Shown piece after piece: positions 25,949 through 36,079 of a stretch of DNA of 64,000 bases. The number at the start of each line of letters is the position of its first letter. Within the stretch, counting starts at the first letter, position 1. The notes beneath the pieces are model-generated. The model did not search any database. It saw nothing but the letters and a program-made list of their open reading frames with translations, and had not been told where the DNA came from. Source of the DNA: Bin87 sp965204395 (GTDB lineage Bacteria; Chloroflexota; Dehalococcoidia; Lucifugimonadales; UBA3495); the NCBI GenBank assembly GCA_965204395.1, contig OZ241987.1, forward strand, positions 4,216,001 through 4,280,000. Direction: 5' to 3'. The position numbers were made by a program, and so were the translations under genes.

Positions 25949-26848
25949 CTACTCGCTGGCAGGTTCTGCGTTTAGAGCGGTTGCGGAGCGGCGGCCGGCG
26001 AATCTGGCTAGCAGGACGCCTAGTTCGTAGAGGACGATCAACGGACCGGCGACGATGGCCTGGTTCAGAGGGTCGATGGTGGGCGTGATGGCGGCGGCGA
26101 TGATGAACGACACTACGAGCCACAGGCGGCGGAATCGACTGAATCCGCGCGCGTTGACGATGCCCAGGGTGGCAAGGACGTACATCACCAATGGGGTCTC
26201 GAACGCGATGCCCAACCAGAACAGCAGCCGGATCATTATGTTGACGATGTTGCTGATGCGGATGAGGGGTTCGGCGACATCGCCGCCGAAGGTGAGCAGG
26301 AACTTCAGGGCCGGCGGAATCATCACGAAGTAGCCGAAGGCCATGCCGCCGACGAATGCCAGCAGGGCGGCGGGCAGGAACGAGAACAGGATGCGCCGTT
26401 CCTTGGGAGTGAGGCCGGGCGCGACGAACCGGACGACATGGTACAGGATCACCGGCAGCGCGAGGACCAGGCCACCGAGCAGAGACACCTTGACCGTAGT
26501 GCTGAGGAGTTCGGTGACCTCGGTGTAGATTATGGAAACGTCGTCGCCAGCCACCCTGCGGGCCGGCGCGATCAGCAGGGTCAGGATCTCTTCGTAGAAA
26601 TAGAAACAGATCGCCGAGCCGACCAGCAAAGCGACCATGGAGATCATGACCCGGGAGCGCAGTTCGCGGAAATGTTCCCGTAAGGGTAGAGGGTCGGAGG
26701 CGTTGCTACCGGGCTCTGTTTGGGTCCTGCGCCGGGCGACAAGGTAGGACGTTGCCGCGATCAAAACCAGGAGAACGATGGATCCGGCGAGGGCGGCCAC
26801 GCGCCAGTCGCCCAGGTCCTCCCAGCGGGACACCAGGTCCGTAATCAT
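25949..26848 (-). CDS. tatC: Twin-arginine translocase subunit TatC with extra N-terminal helix
   Basis: A 299-residue protein. From about residue 55 it is a normal six-helix TatC: LREHFRELRSRVMISM at the start, PALKFLLTFGGD in the loop and FRRLWLVVSFIIAAAITPTIDPLNQAIVAGPLIVLYE (written here only as landmarks) at the end. Before this is an added segment of about 50 residues with its own membrane helix (VAALAGSIVLLVLIAATSYLV), which ordinary TatC lacks. TatC binds the RR signal peptide together with TatB. Its start overlaps the tatB stop by 4 bp. Confidence 0.92.
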   Translation of the reverse strand: MITDLVSRWEDLGDWRVAALAGSIVLLVLIAATSYLVARRRTQTEPGSNASDPLPLREHFRELRSRVMISMVALLVGSAICFYFYEEILTLLIAPARRVAGDDVSIIYTEVTELLSTTVKVSLLGGLVLALPVILYHVVRFVAPGLTPKERRILFSFLPAALLAFVGGMAFGYFVMIPPALKFLLTFGGDVAEPLIRISNIVNIMIRLLFWLGIAFETPLVMYVLATLGIVNARGFSRFRRLWLVVSFIIAAAITPTIDPLNQAIVAGPLIVLYELGVLLARFAGRRSATALNAEPASE

Positions 26849-27183
26849 TGTCGAGCGGAGGGTGCCGTAGGGTCAGGGTCGTCCGCTTGCGTCGTGGGCG
26901 GGTCGGCGGGCTCGCGGAGATGCGACGGTATGGGGATGGGCTCGGACGGCGGCTGCGCGGGGGCGCCGGCATCGCTGCGGGGGCTCGCCTGATTGCGTCG
27001 GCTGCCAACATCGTCGTCGGATAGGGACGCCGCGTCCATGATGTCGGCGAACGTGCTGCGTGCTTCGCGCACCACGCGGCCGATGGTGCGCGCGACCTCG
27101 ATCGTCTTGCCCGGGCCGAGGGCGACGAACGCCACCAGCAGGATCACCACAAGTTCAAGGCCGCCGATGCCGAAGACGTTCAC
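26845..27183 (-). CDS. tatB: TatB-like translocase subunit
   Basis: A 112-residue protein with one N-terminal membrane helix (GIGGLELVVILLVAFVALGPGKTIEVA), an amphipathic helix (TIGRVVREARSTFADIMDAA) and a Pro/Ser-rich tail. The GLELVVILLVAFVALGP start is typical of TatB/TatA proteins. Its position directly before tatC supports TatB. It lies 15 bp after the RlmD-Maf gene, so the three genes probably form one transcript. Confidence 0.85.
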   Translation of the reverse strand: MNVFGIGGLELVVILLVAFVALGPGKTIEVARTIGRVVREARSTFADIMDAASLSDDDVGSRRNQASPRSDAGAPAQPPSEPIPIPSHLREPADPPTTQADDPDPTAPSARQ

Positions 27184-27198
27184 AACGAGGTGTCCGAA

Positions 27199-29175
<1,977 letters not shown>

Positions 29176-29239
29176 ACTACCATCCCCGGCGTAACCGGGT
29201 CTTGAGGCACGATTGGCGACGCGCCGGGTGACGGTCGTT

Positions 29240-29269
29240 TTGTTGACCGTGTACAGGGCGGGGTATAAT
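29240..29269 (+). promoter_or_regulatory. Promoter for trxA and selC
   Basis: A perfect TATAAT (29264-29269) is preceded by TTGACC (29243-29248, 15-bp spacer) or by TTGTTG (29240-29245, 18-bp spacer). Confidence 0.55.
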
Positions 29270-29352
29270 ATTGCTGACACGAGAGCCCCGGAGATGACTA
29301 GCAGGAGACGGTCCATCTGTAGGGCGACAGAGCACAATTTGGAGGAATCGAA

Positions 29353-29682
29353 ATGCCCGAACCGATGGACGTAAACGGCGAAAACTGGCAGAGCAGCGTG
29401 ATTGACTCGGATCTTCCGGTGATGGTGGACTTCTGGGCAGAATGGTGCGGCCCCTGCAAGATGATCGCGCCGGCGGTGCATGATCTGGCCCTGGAATATG
29501 AAGGCAAGCTGAACGTCGGCAAGTTGGACGTTGACAGCGACCCCGACATCGCAGCCCGGTATGGGATCCGCAGCATCCCGGCGCTCATTTTCTTCAAGGA
29601 CGGCCAACCGGTGGACCAAGTGGTTGGCGCGCAGCCGAAGCCGGCGTTGAAGCGCAAGATCGACGCGGTGCTGGGCAGTTAA
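29353..29682 (+). CDS. trxA: Thioredoxin
   Basis: A 109-residue thioredoxin with the active site WAEWCGPCKMIAP (residues about 29-41), the cis-Pro in SIPALIFFKDG, and the usual length. It is a cytoplasmic protein disulfide reductase. GGAGGA precedes the ATG. The selenocysteine tRNA gene starts 12 bp after its stop, with no terminator between, so the two are probably cotranscribed. Confidence 0.93.
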   Translation: MPEPMDVNGENWQSSVIDSDLPVMVDFWAEWCGPCKMIAPAVHDLALEYEGKLNVGKLDVDSDPDIAARYGIRSIPALIFFKDGQPVDQVVGAQPKPALKRKIDAVLGS

Positions 29683-29694
29683 GCGCATCTTTGC

Positions 29695-29791
29695 GGGAGT
29701 GGATGGGGCCCGGTGGCTCTTGCGGACTTCAAATCCGTTATGCCTCGTGACGAGCGGGGTAGGTGGGTTCGACTCCCTCGCGCTCCCGCCA
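29695..29791 (+). tRNA. selC: tRNA-Sec (anticodon UCA)
   Basis: A 97-nt tRNA with the selenocysteine form. The anticodon loop CTTCAAA carries TCA at 29729-29731, flanked by GCGGA/TCCGT. The D arm is GGGCC-CGGT-GGCTC with the tight 4-base loop. A long variable arm (CTCG-TGA-CGAG inside) is followed by the T loop TTCGACT, and the gene ends GCCA with an encoded CCA. The acceptor pairs GGGAG with CTCCC and extends by a G-T and a G-C pair; the eighth acceptor pair and one T-stem pair look mismatched by eye. It reads UGA as selenocysteine, implying SelA/B/D and selenoproteins elsewhere in the genome. Confidence 0.9.
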
Positions 29792-29832
29792 ATTGAACGA
29801 ACTGCAATCTGATTCGCGGTAGAATTGATAGG

Positions 29833-29861
29833 GCCCCGGTGGTGAAACGCTGGGGCTTTTT
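29833..29861 (+). terminator. Rho-independent terminator after selC
   Basis: GCCCC (29833-29837) pairs with GGGGC (29852-29856), extended inward by weaker pairs, and is followed by TTTTT (29857-29861). It ends the trxA-selC transcript. Confidence 0.75.
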
Positions 29862-30030
29862 CGTGTCGGTGGGGCCGTGTGCCGGCTCCGCTGGGGAAAA
29901 GGGGTTTTGAAACGCGCTCGGGTTGGAGGACCACCCTTCCAACGACGACATGGTTATCAATTGAGCATTGTTATCGCTTGCGGTTGTTGTGACCTGCCGA
30001 CCATGCCAAAAATTGGGGAGGACGCCAGGG

Positions 30031-31148
30031 CTATCGCATATGGATGTTGGCGAATTGGGACAGGATGTTGATGAGGTAGTTGTCGTCCCAACCCGCCCGT
30101 TTCAGTTTGCCCCGCATGGACCCCTTACTCGGTTCCAGTCGTGCCAGGTTTAGCGCCAGTTTGCGCAGCAATGCCAGGTTTTCGGCACAATGCCCTTGCC
30201 GGTTCCGTGCCTAGTCTTCGTTGCAGGTTACGTCCAATACCCAATGCAGCCGGTTCTCAATCCCCCAATAACCCCGCACGATGTCGTTGCACCGCTCCGG
30301 CGGCCAAGCCTGGCTCAGCAGGTAGTAACGGGTTTCCGCACTGATCTCGCCGTCCTTCCGGCGGGTAGCCGTTACCTTGCCAACAGCTTGCAAACCCGGC
30401 CAGTCATGCTGCTCTTGCAGCCAGTCAACCTCGGCGCTGACGCTGGCAACGCGGGTTTCGATGCGTCCGTGTCCCTTGCCAACTTGGGTGGCCTGCGCCA
30501 CCGGAGTGGCCGGGTCGTCCAAGAACAATTTCACGTCATCGTGGAGCGTACCCTGATTGCCTTTCAACGCCAGCGCATAGTCCCCGCCCTGCTCCATCCG
30601 CCTGTGGCGGACTGAGCCACCTGGCGTTGGCAGTGCATCGCGTCGGCAGTAACCACCTGGCCTCGCAAGCTCAGCATTTCCAGTAGCCGAGGCACTGCCG
30701 TAATCTCGTTGGATTTGTCGTCGACGGCCACTTGTCCCAACACCAAGCGCTGCTCTTCCGCCCAGGCGCTGACCAAGTGCAGCGGCGATCGCCCTGCGGC
30801 CCGGTCGTAAGAACGGCGCAAGGTCTTGCCATCCAACGCCACCACACCCGCAATGCCTTCCGCAAACTGCCTCATGAACCCTTGGAACCATTGCTGGAAA
30901 GCCTCCGGGTCCAGCATCCCCAGCACTCGGGAAAAGGTGTCGTGGCTGGGAATGCCGTTTTCCAGTTCCAGAAAGGATTGCAGCAAATCCCGTTTGGCAT
31001 GGCCGAAAAGTTCCATATCAGTACAAGTCTGGCCGCCGCTGATCACAGTGCATAAGGCGATGAACAGGATGTCGTGCAGCGAATGACGCCGAGCGTTGAG
31101 GGCCCGGGGATCCTCCAGTTCGGCAAATATGTCGGCTACCTCGGCCAT
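30031..31148 (-). pseudogene. ISAs1-family transposase, frameshifted and with a premature stop
   Basis: The start MAEVADIFAELEDPRALNARR, then GQTCTDMELFGHAKRDLL, VALDGKTLRRSYDR, and after a frame change GGDYALALKGNQGTLHDDV and RGYWGIENRLHWVLDV, are the landmarks of DDE_Tnp_ISAs1 transposases. The frame is lost at about 30595-30616, where a CCGCCTGTGGCGG palindrome occurs between the regions coding HCQRQVA and EQGGDY. A TAG at 30211-30213 then cuts the frame, but coding continues beyond it (ARNRQGHCAENLALLRKLALNL) to a final stop at 30031. Both lesions must be absent in any active copy. Confidence 0.9.
30595..30616. repeat. CCGCC-TGT-GGCGG palindrome at the transposase frameshift
   Basis: ATCCGCCTGTGGCGGAC is almost the same as the first 17 bases of micro-element copy 4 (ATCCGCCTATGGCGGAC). 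It lies where the transposase should encode a few residues before EQGGDY, and its length is not a multiple of three relative to the expected spacing. Confidence 0.5.
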
Positions 31149-31222
31149 GGCTTCCTCCCCTCCAACACCGATTTGCCAACATCATACCCACAACCTCAAT
31201 TCTTCATATGCGATAGCCCTGG

Positions 31223-31547
31223 GGAGGACGATAATAAGGGTAGATTATTATCAACAGAGTGTGTATAACCGGCAGTTGTGGAGATATGGGCGGCGGCTGG
31301 GTTGGTACCACACAGCACCAAGGAGGTGAGAATGCAGACAGGGTAGTAAGTCGAACAAGGTCGCACACAACGGAACAACGGCTTGTCCCAATAGGTCGCA
31401 CGCGAACCGGAGTGAGAGGTCCGTTGTCGGACGTGAACCAAAAACAAACCAGAGCCGCAATCCGTAAAACCTGGCGACTGAACGGCGCCAAGTACACGGA
31501 AAAAATCGAGAGGAGGAGTATCTGAGAGAACATGAGGTGAAGCGAGC
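31223..31547. other. Intergenic region, no convincing gene
   Basis: This 325-bp stretch has lower GC than the core genes. It contains a perfect AAGGAGGTGA at 31320-31329, but the ATG after it opens only a four-codon frame. An open frame through 31259-31525 has no ribosome binding site and no recognisable family. Confidence 0.5.
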
Positions 31548-31766
31548 ATGAGCCAGGGAACCGGACAGCCAACAGTTGGGCAGGAATTCACGGCACGATG
31601 GATGGGCAAGCGGAACGCGGCGCGTTTCAACAGTGCGACCCTGATGCGTGACATGACAGCAGCCGTCGATGAGTACGTAAAGAGCCGACCAGAGATCTCG
31701 GAAAGCCTGATTCGAGCAATCGCTCTGGAAGCGGCGGACGGAACGATACCTTCTACCAGGAAGTAA
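31548..31766 (+). CDS. Small hypothetical protein, 72 residues
   Basis: GAGGTGAA lies about 9 bp before the ATG. The product begins MSQGTGQPTVGQEFTARW and has a helical, charged centre (MRDMTAAVDEYVKSRPEISESLIRAIALEA). I do not recognise a family. It lies in the lower-GC segment between the insertion sequence and the methyltransferase, and its stop codon is inside the first unit of a 22-bp tandem duplication. Function unknown. Confidence 0.45.
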   Translation: MSQGTGQPTVGQEFTARWMGKRNAARFNSATLMRDMTAAVDEYVKSRPEISESLIRAIALEAADGTIPSTRK

Positions 31767-31796
31767 CCATCGAACTACTAGGAAGTAACCATCGAA
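31753..31796. repeat. 22-bp tandem duplication over a stop codon
   Basis: CTACCAGGAAGTAACC plus ATCGAA (31753-31774) is repeated directly (31775-31796) with one C/T difference. The first unit contains the TAA stop of the 72-residue gene. Confidence 0.8.
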
Positions 31797-32042
31797 GGAC
31801 ATGTGATCAGGGTTACCGCCAGGGAATTGCTCCGGTATCCGGGTCTGGTTTCGGTGGCGAACAGACATCACCTCGCCGGCCCCCGGACCTGGCAATTCCC
31901 GGTTTGAAGCCGGCGCACGAAGGGGCGGCGGCGCAAACCCCGGTATCAGAGAGCCTGGCGGGGCCGATTCTCTGACATCAGCATTTGCCGCACTTTTGAC
32001 GAAAGATTCCAGCGTTGGGCGGCGCGAACTTGATGCGTTCGC

Positions 32043-32861
32043 CTAACGCGCCGAGGTCTGCCACGACACGATGCACGGCCTCAAGGGCTGCGCGCCATCG
32101 ATGCGCCAGACGCCGTCCTGCTCATGCAACGACTGTGCCAACGCACGCTCCAGACGTTCCATGGCGTCGGTGTCGGGTTGCACGTAGATGCGGCGTGCGA
32201 TGGCGTCGCGAGCGTCCTCGTAGCTGCCGAACCCTATCACGGGCTGCGCGTCGAGTTCGGTGATCTCGGGATGGATGCCCAACTCCTCCAGAACGGGCAG
32301 TAATTGGGGAAGGCTGGGTAGCGCGTGGCGTTTCTCACCGTGAACCTGCTCCCATAGCGCATACATTTGCGATTGGGGCGCGGACTGGAACACGACGGCC
32401 AAGACGAGGCGGCGGGCGTGGCTGTCCAATTTGCGAACGAAAGGCTCGATGTTCTCGACGACGTAAACAACGTGGCTGCAGAGCGTTACGTCCGCGGGTT
32501 CCACGGTTGCTTCCGGCCAACCCGCCTCCACTATGGACACGTTCTGGATGTCGTGCTCGCAGGCGGTTTCGCGGAGCACGGCACACATGCTGGGGGACGG
32601 TTCGACCGCCGTAACAGAGGAGCAGGTGAGGGCCAGGGGCAGCGCCAACCGCCCGCCTCCCGCACCAATGTCGAGCAGGGTCTCGCCCGGGACCAGGCGG
32701 GAACGGAGATTTTCGACCAGCAGATCCCCCTGACGATGGGGGTCGGCCTTGAACGACGGCGCATCGCGGGTCCAGTGGTCGGCGGGCCGTGGGCCCCGCA
32801 TGCGGTCGGACTGGGCGTGCTCGACACGGACCATTTCGCCCCAGGTTTCGATTGCGCTCAT
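32043..32861 (-). CDS. Class I SAM-dependent methyltransferase
   Basis: A 272-residue protein from ATG 32861 (GGAGAC upstream). Motif I is LLDIGAGGGRLALPLA (near residue 70), the acidic residue VTAVEPSPSMC follows, and motif II is ADVTLCSHVVYVV. The fold is certain; the methyl acceptor is unknown. It stands alone and diverges from the PQQ sugar dehydrogenase gene. Confidence 0.82.
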   Translation of the reverse strand: MSAIETWGEMVRVEHAQSDRMRGPRPADHWTRDAPSFKADPHRQGDLLVENLRSRLVPGETLLDIGAGGGRLALPLALTCSSVTAVEPSPSMCAVLRETACEHDIQNVSIVEAGWPEATVEPADVTLCSHVVYVVENIEPFVRKLDSHARRLVLAVVFQSAPQSQMYALWEQVHGEKRHALPSLPQLLPVLEELGIHPEITELDAQPVIGFGSYEDARDAIARRIYVQPDTDAMERLERALAQSLHEQDGVWRIDGAQPLRPCIVSWQTSAR

Positions 32862-33064
32862 ATTGGTGTCTCCGTTGGGAACCCGGTATAGATGACCAGG
32901 GAGATTGGGCTGCCGTAAGACGCACACATTCTAACCGTGTTGCAGCGTCGCCGTGGTCGGGAGATTGAACCGAAAACGCTTGAGTCCGATGGGGAATGGT
33001 CTGCTTTGATGCGTTGATCCGATGACTACCGGCGGAATGGTTGCAAGTGTAGTAACTTGGACAT

Positions 33065-34441
33065 GTGGCATGTGTGGCGAAAATATGTGTGACGTTGTTG
33101 TTGCTCTCTTTGGGTTGTGGGGGTGTCACACCGACGCAACCTATGGCGACCTCGATCCCACCGGCGGCTGCCGAACGACCATCGGTAACGCGGGCGATGG
33201 CGACGACTCCAGCCAGCGGGCCGACTGAATCGCCTGTGGCCGAGACGGCGACGTTGCGCCCGTCTCCGGCAAGCCCGACGACGGATTTGCGGAGGGCGCC
33301 GACTCCCACCAGCAATCGGCTCCAAACACGGGATGAGGAGCCGACTGCGCCACCCGCTCCGACGGTCGAACAGTTGGGGAACTTGCGGCTCGAAACGGTC
33401 GCGACTGACCGGGTATTTCGCGCTCCGACCAACATGGTGCAGGCGGGCGATGGCAAATTTTGGGTATCAGAGCAGGACGGGCGAGTTTGGGTGTTCGATG
33501 TGGCGGATCGCGGTAACGCCAACGTCGCCCTGGCTTTGGATATCACCGACCGGGTGAGCACGCGGCGAACCGAAGAGGGTCTGCTGGGCATGGCATTTGA
33601 CCCGAACAGCGCAAGCCATCTGTATGTCTACTACTCTGCGGCGGATCCGCGCCGGTCGGTGGTCTCGCGGTTCACCGTCGCGGCGAATGGCTCCAGCGTT
33701 GATCCGAGCAGCGAGTTGGTGATCCTGGAGGTGGGTCAGTCTTTCGCGAATCACAACGGCGGGCAGATTGCGTTTGGGCCGGATGGCTACCTGTACGTCG
33801 GGTTAGGCGACGGGGGCGGCGCCGGAGATCCGCTGGACAGCGGGCAGGACACGACGACGCTATTGGGGTCGATGCTGCGCATTGATGTGTCAGGGTCATC
33901 AACGACGCATCCGTACTCGGTTCCGGCGGACAATCCGTTAGTTGGCGGCGACGGGCGCAGCGAGATCTGGGCATACGGGCTGCGCAACCCGTGGCGGTTC
34001 AGCTTTGACCGCGAGACGGGCGAACTTTGGGCCGGCGACGTTGGACAGAACCGCTGGGAGGAAATCGACCTGATCGAGCGGGGCGGGAATTACGGGTGGA
34101 ATGTGCTGGAGGGGAATCACTGCTTCCGCCCCAGCGACGACTGCGACGTTACCGGTAAGATTCCGCCGGTTTGGGAATACTCGCTGGATGGCCGGCCTTG
34201 CTCGGTGATTGGCGGTTATGTTTACCGGGGCGATGCAATACCGTGGCTGCGGGGCGCGTACGTCTATGGAGATTTCTGCTCGGGAGAGGTATTCGGGTTG
34301 CAATACCGCGACGGTAGGGTAGTCGAACACAAACAGCTGGCGGATACGGACGTGAGCATCATGTCGTTCGCGCAGGATAACGACGGGGAGCTTTACCTAC
34401 TTTCGCAGAAATCGGGGATTTTTCGTCTGGCCGGACAGTGA
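33065..34441 (+). CDS. PQQ-dependent sugar dehydrogenase, lipoprotein
   Basis: A 458-residue protein with an N-terminal lipoprotein signal (CVTLLLLSLGC, lipobox LSLGC), a Pro/Thr/Ser-rich linker to about residue 95, and a six-bladed propeller of the soluble glucose dehydrogenase family. Landmarks are TEEGLLGMAFDP, NHNGGQIAFGPDGYLYVGLGDGG, GLRNPWRFSFDRETGELWAGDVGQN (split landmarks) and GGYVYRGDAIPWLRGAYVYGDFCSGE. It oxidises aldose sugars outside the membrane using PQQ. No PQQ synthesis genes are in the window. The start is GTG 33065; GTG 33074 is an alternative. Confidence 0.88.
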   Translation: MACVAKICVTLLLLSLGCGGVTPTQPMATSIPPAAAERPSVTRAMATTPASGPTESPVAETATLRPSPASPTTDLRRAPTPTSNRLQTRDEEPTAPPAPTVEQLGNLRLETVATDRVFRAPTNMVQAGDGKFWVSEQDGRVWVFDVADRGNANVALALDITDRVSTRRTEEGLLGMAFDPNSASHLYVYYSAADPRRSVVSRFTVAANGSSVDPSSELVILEVGQSFANHNGGQIAFGPDGYLYVGLGDGGGAGDPLDSGQDTTTLLGSMLRIDVSGSSTTHPYSVPADNPLVGGDGRSEIWAYGLRNPWRFSFDRETGELWAGDVGQNRWEEIDLIERGGNYGWNVLEGNHCFRPSDDCDVTGKIPPVWEYSLDGRPCSVIGGYVYRGDAIPWLRGAYVYGDFCSGEVFGLQYRDGRVVEHKQLADTDVSIMSFAQDNDGELYLLSQKSGIFRLAGQ

Positions 34442-34509
34442 GCAACGCACGGACGCCAGCGGATGGTTGGTCGGCGTTGGGGTGGCCGCGTTTGATGGGT
34501 CGCGGGTTG

Positions 34510-36069
34510 CTACATCTGAGAGCGGCGTAGGGCGGAGGGATCGATGTCGCCGACGGCCTTGACGCGGACGCGGGTGGCGTTGCTGGGAACGTAGGTTAGC
34601 GGGACTTCTTCTATGTCGACGACTTCCACCGTTGCAGGGTCGGCGCCGGCCTCGGTGGCGCGGGCGATTGCCGAGGCAGTGCAATCTGCGATGGCCTCGT
34701 CGCGGCTGCCCGATTCCAGGGAATAGACGCGCTCAACCTGCCCACTAACCTGGGCGATGGCCGCGCCGATGGCGTTGGCGACGTCGGCGTGTTCCGGTCG
34801 CATGACCCGGCTGGCGCCGGCCAACGAATCGCCGAGCAGGATGCTGCCGCCGCCGACCAGGACCACCGGCACATCGTCGCGGCTGAGTTTCATGCGGTCC
34901 ACCTGGGTTTCGACGCGCTTGCGGATGTCGGCCATGGTGTTTGCCACCAGTTCCGGGGCGAGGTGGGAGACCAGGCCCGGCTCGCCCAAGCGCGCGGCTC
35001 CCGATGCGACCGCGCAGTCGGTGGTCGTCAGGACGCTGCCGCCGAAAACGAAAGCATCAGAGGTGAGGCGGTATCCGACGCTTTCGGGGCCGATGCTCCA
35101 CGGCTCCGGTGAGACGATACTGCCGCCGCCGAGGGCGATGGATTCGACGTCGGGGATGCGGAAGTTGGTGCGGACGCCGGCGAGTTCCACCGCGACGGCT
35201 GACTCCCGGGGGAATCCGCGGACAAGGGCGCCCACGTCGGTGGAGGTGCCGCCGATGTCGACGACGATACCGTCGGTAACGCCGGTGAGGTACGCTGCGC
35301 CGCGCATGCTGTTGGTGGGGCCGGATGATATGGTCAACACCGGGAACTGACGGGCGAAGGATGTATCCATCAGGGTGCCGTCGTTCTGGCTCATGAATAG
35401 GGGGACGTTGAGGCCCAGGGTTTCGAGGGCGCGTTCGATTCCCTGGATGGTGGAATTGGCGACTTCACCGAGGCAGGCGTTCAGAGCGGCGGCGTTCTCG
35501 CGCTCCAGCAGGCCGATGCGGCCGTTTTGGTGAGACAGGCACACGCGCAGGTCGGGGGCGGCCTCTCGGATTACCGCCGCGGCCTGTTCTTCGTGGGACG
35601 GGTCCACCGGAGAGAACACACCGCTGAGCGCGACGGCGCGGATGTCGTGGCTGCGCATGTCACGAACGGCGTCGCGGATGGCCTGGCAGTCCAACGGGGA
35701 GATTTCGCGGCCGTCGAACTCGTTGCCGCCGCCGACCATGTAGGTGCGGCCGGCGATGGCGTCTTTGAGGGCACTGGGCCATTCGACGAGGGGCGGCAGC
35801 AGTTCGGTGGCGGGCAGCGACAACCGCATCACCGCAGTTGGTGCGAGATTCGACCGCTCCAACAGGGCGTTGGTGAAATGGGTGGTGCCGACTACCACGG
35901 CGTCGACGGCGTCACGCTGGCCAGTCTGGGCGAGGAGTTCGGACATCGCGCTGGCGATGCCGGAGGTAACGTCGCTGGTGGTGGGAACTTTGGCAGCGCC
36001 GATGAGTTGGCGGCCATCCATGAGGACGGCGTCGGTGTTGGTGCCTCCCACGTCCACGCCGAGGAACAC
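34510..36069 (-). CDS. hyuA: Hydantoinase/oxoprolinase family protein, A subunit
   Basis: A 519-residue protein of the HyuA ASKHA-fold family: the N-terminal FLGVDVGGTNTDAVLMD phosphate loop, ALSGVFSPVDPSHE, and a second VVDIGGTSTDVGALV loop with the C-terminal VVLVGGGSILL. Relatives cleave hydantoins or 5-oxoproline with ATP, usually with a HyuB subunit, which is absent here. It is the third gene of an operon after the DUF917 gene (10-bp gap). GTG 36069 is preceded by GGGGAAG. DUF917-HyuA pairs are known without HyuB, and their substrates are mostly unknown. Confidence 0.85.
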   Translation of the reverse strand: MFLGVDVGGTNTDAVLMDGRQLIGAAKVPTTSDVTSGIASAMSELLAQTGQRDAVDAVVVGTTHFTNALLERSNLAPTAVMRLSLPATELLPPLVEWPSALKDAIAGRTYMVGGGNEFDGREISPLDCQAIRDAVRDMRSHDIRAVALSGVFSPVDPSHEEQAAAVIREAAPDLRVCLSHQNGRIGLLERENAAALNACLGEVANSTIQGIERALETLGLNVPLFMSQNDGTLMDTSFARQFPVLTISSGPTNSMRGAAYLTGVTDGIVVDIGGTSTDVGALVRGFPRESAVAVELAGVRTNFRIPDVESIALGGGSIVSPEPWSIGPESVGYRLTSDAFVFGGSVLTTTDCAVASGAARLGEPGLVSHLAPELVANTMADIRKRVETQVDRMKLSRDDVPVVLVGGGSILLGDSLAGASRVMRPEHADVANAIGAAIAQVSGQVERVYSLESGSRDEAIADCTASAIARATEAGADPATVEVVDIEEVPLTYVPSNATRVRVKAVGDIDPSALRRSQM

Positions 36070-36079
36070 GTTGCTTCCC

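Larger units (their letters stand above)
30026..31222 (-). mobile_element. ISAs1-family insertion sequence with inactive transposase
   Basis: A 1197-bp element with perfect 17-bp inverted ends CAGGGCTATCGCATATG (30026-30042) and its inverse (31206-31222). The flanking decamers are GGGAGGACGC and GGGAGGACGA (9 of 10 the same), a target duplication with one change. The single transposase gene on the minus strand is broken. The ends closely match those of MITEs A, B and C, so this or a relative is the likely source of the enzyme that moved them. It sits about 230 bp beyond selC. Confidence 0.9.

Noticed and set aside
29176..29934. Open frame continuing upstream of the RlmD-Maf gene on the minus strand
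   Set aside because: It runs antisense across trxA and selC, lacks family similarity, and the homologous N-terminus begins near 29130.
31320..31346. Perfect AAGGAGGTGA followed by ATG
   Set aside because: The ATG is too close to the site and opens only four codons; it may be chance or an RNA feature.
31259..31525. 88-residue open frame after the IS
   Set aside because: No ribosome binding site, no recognisable domain, and composition like translated non-coding DNA.
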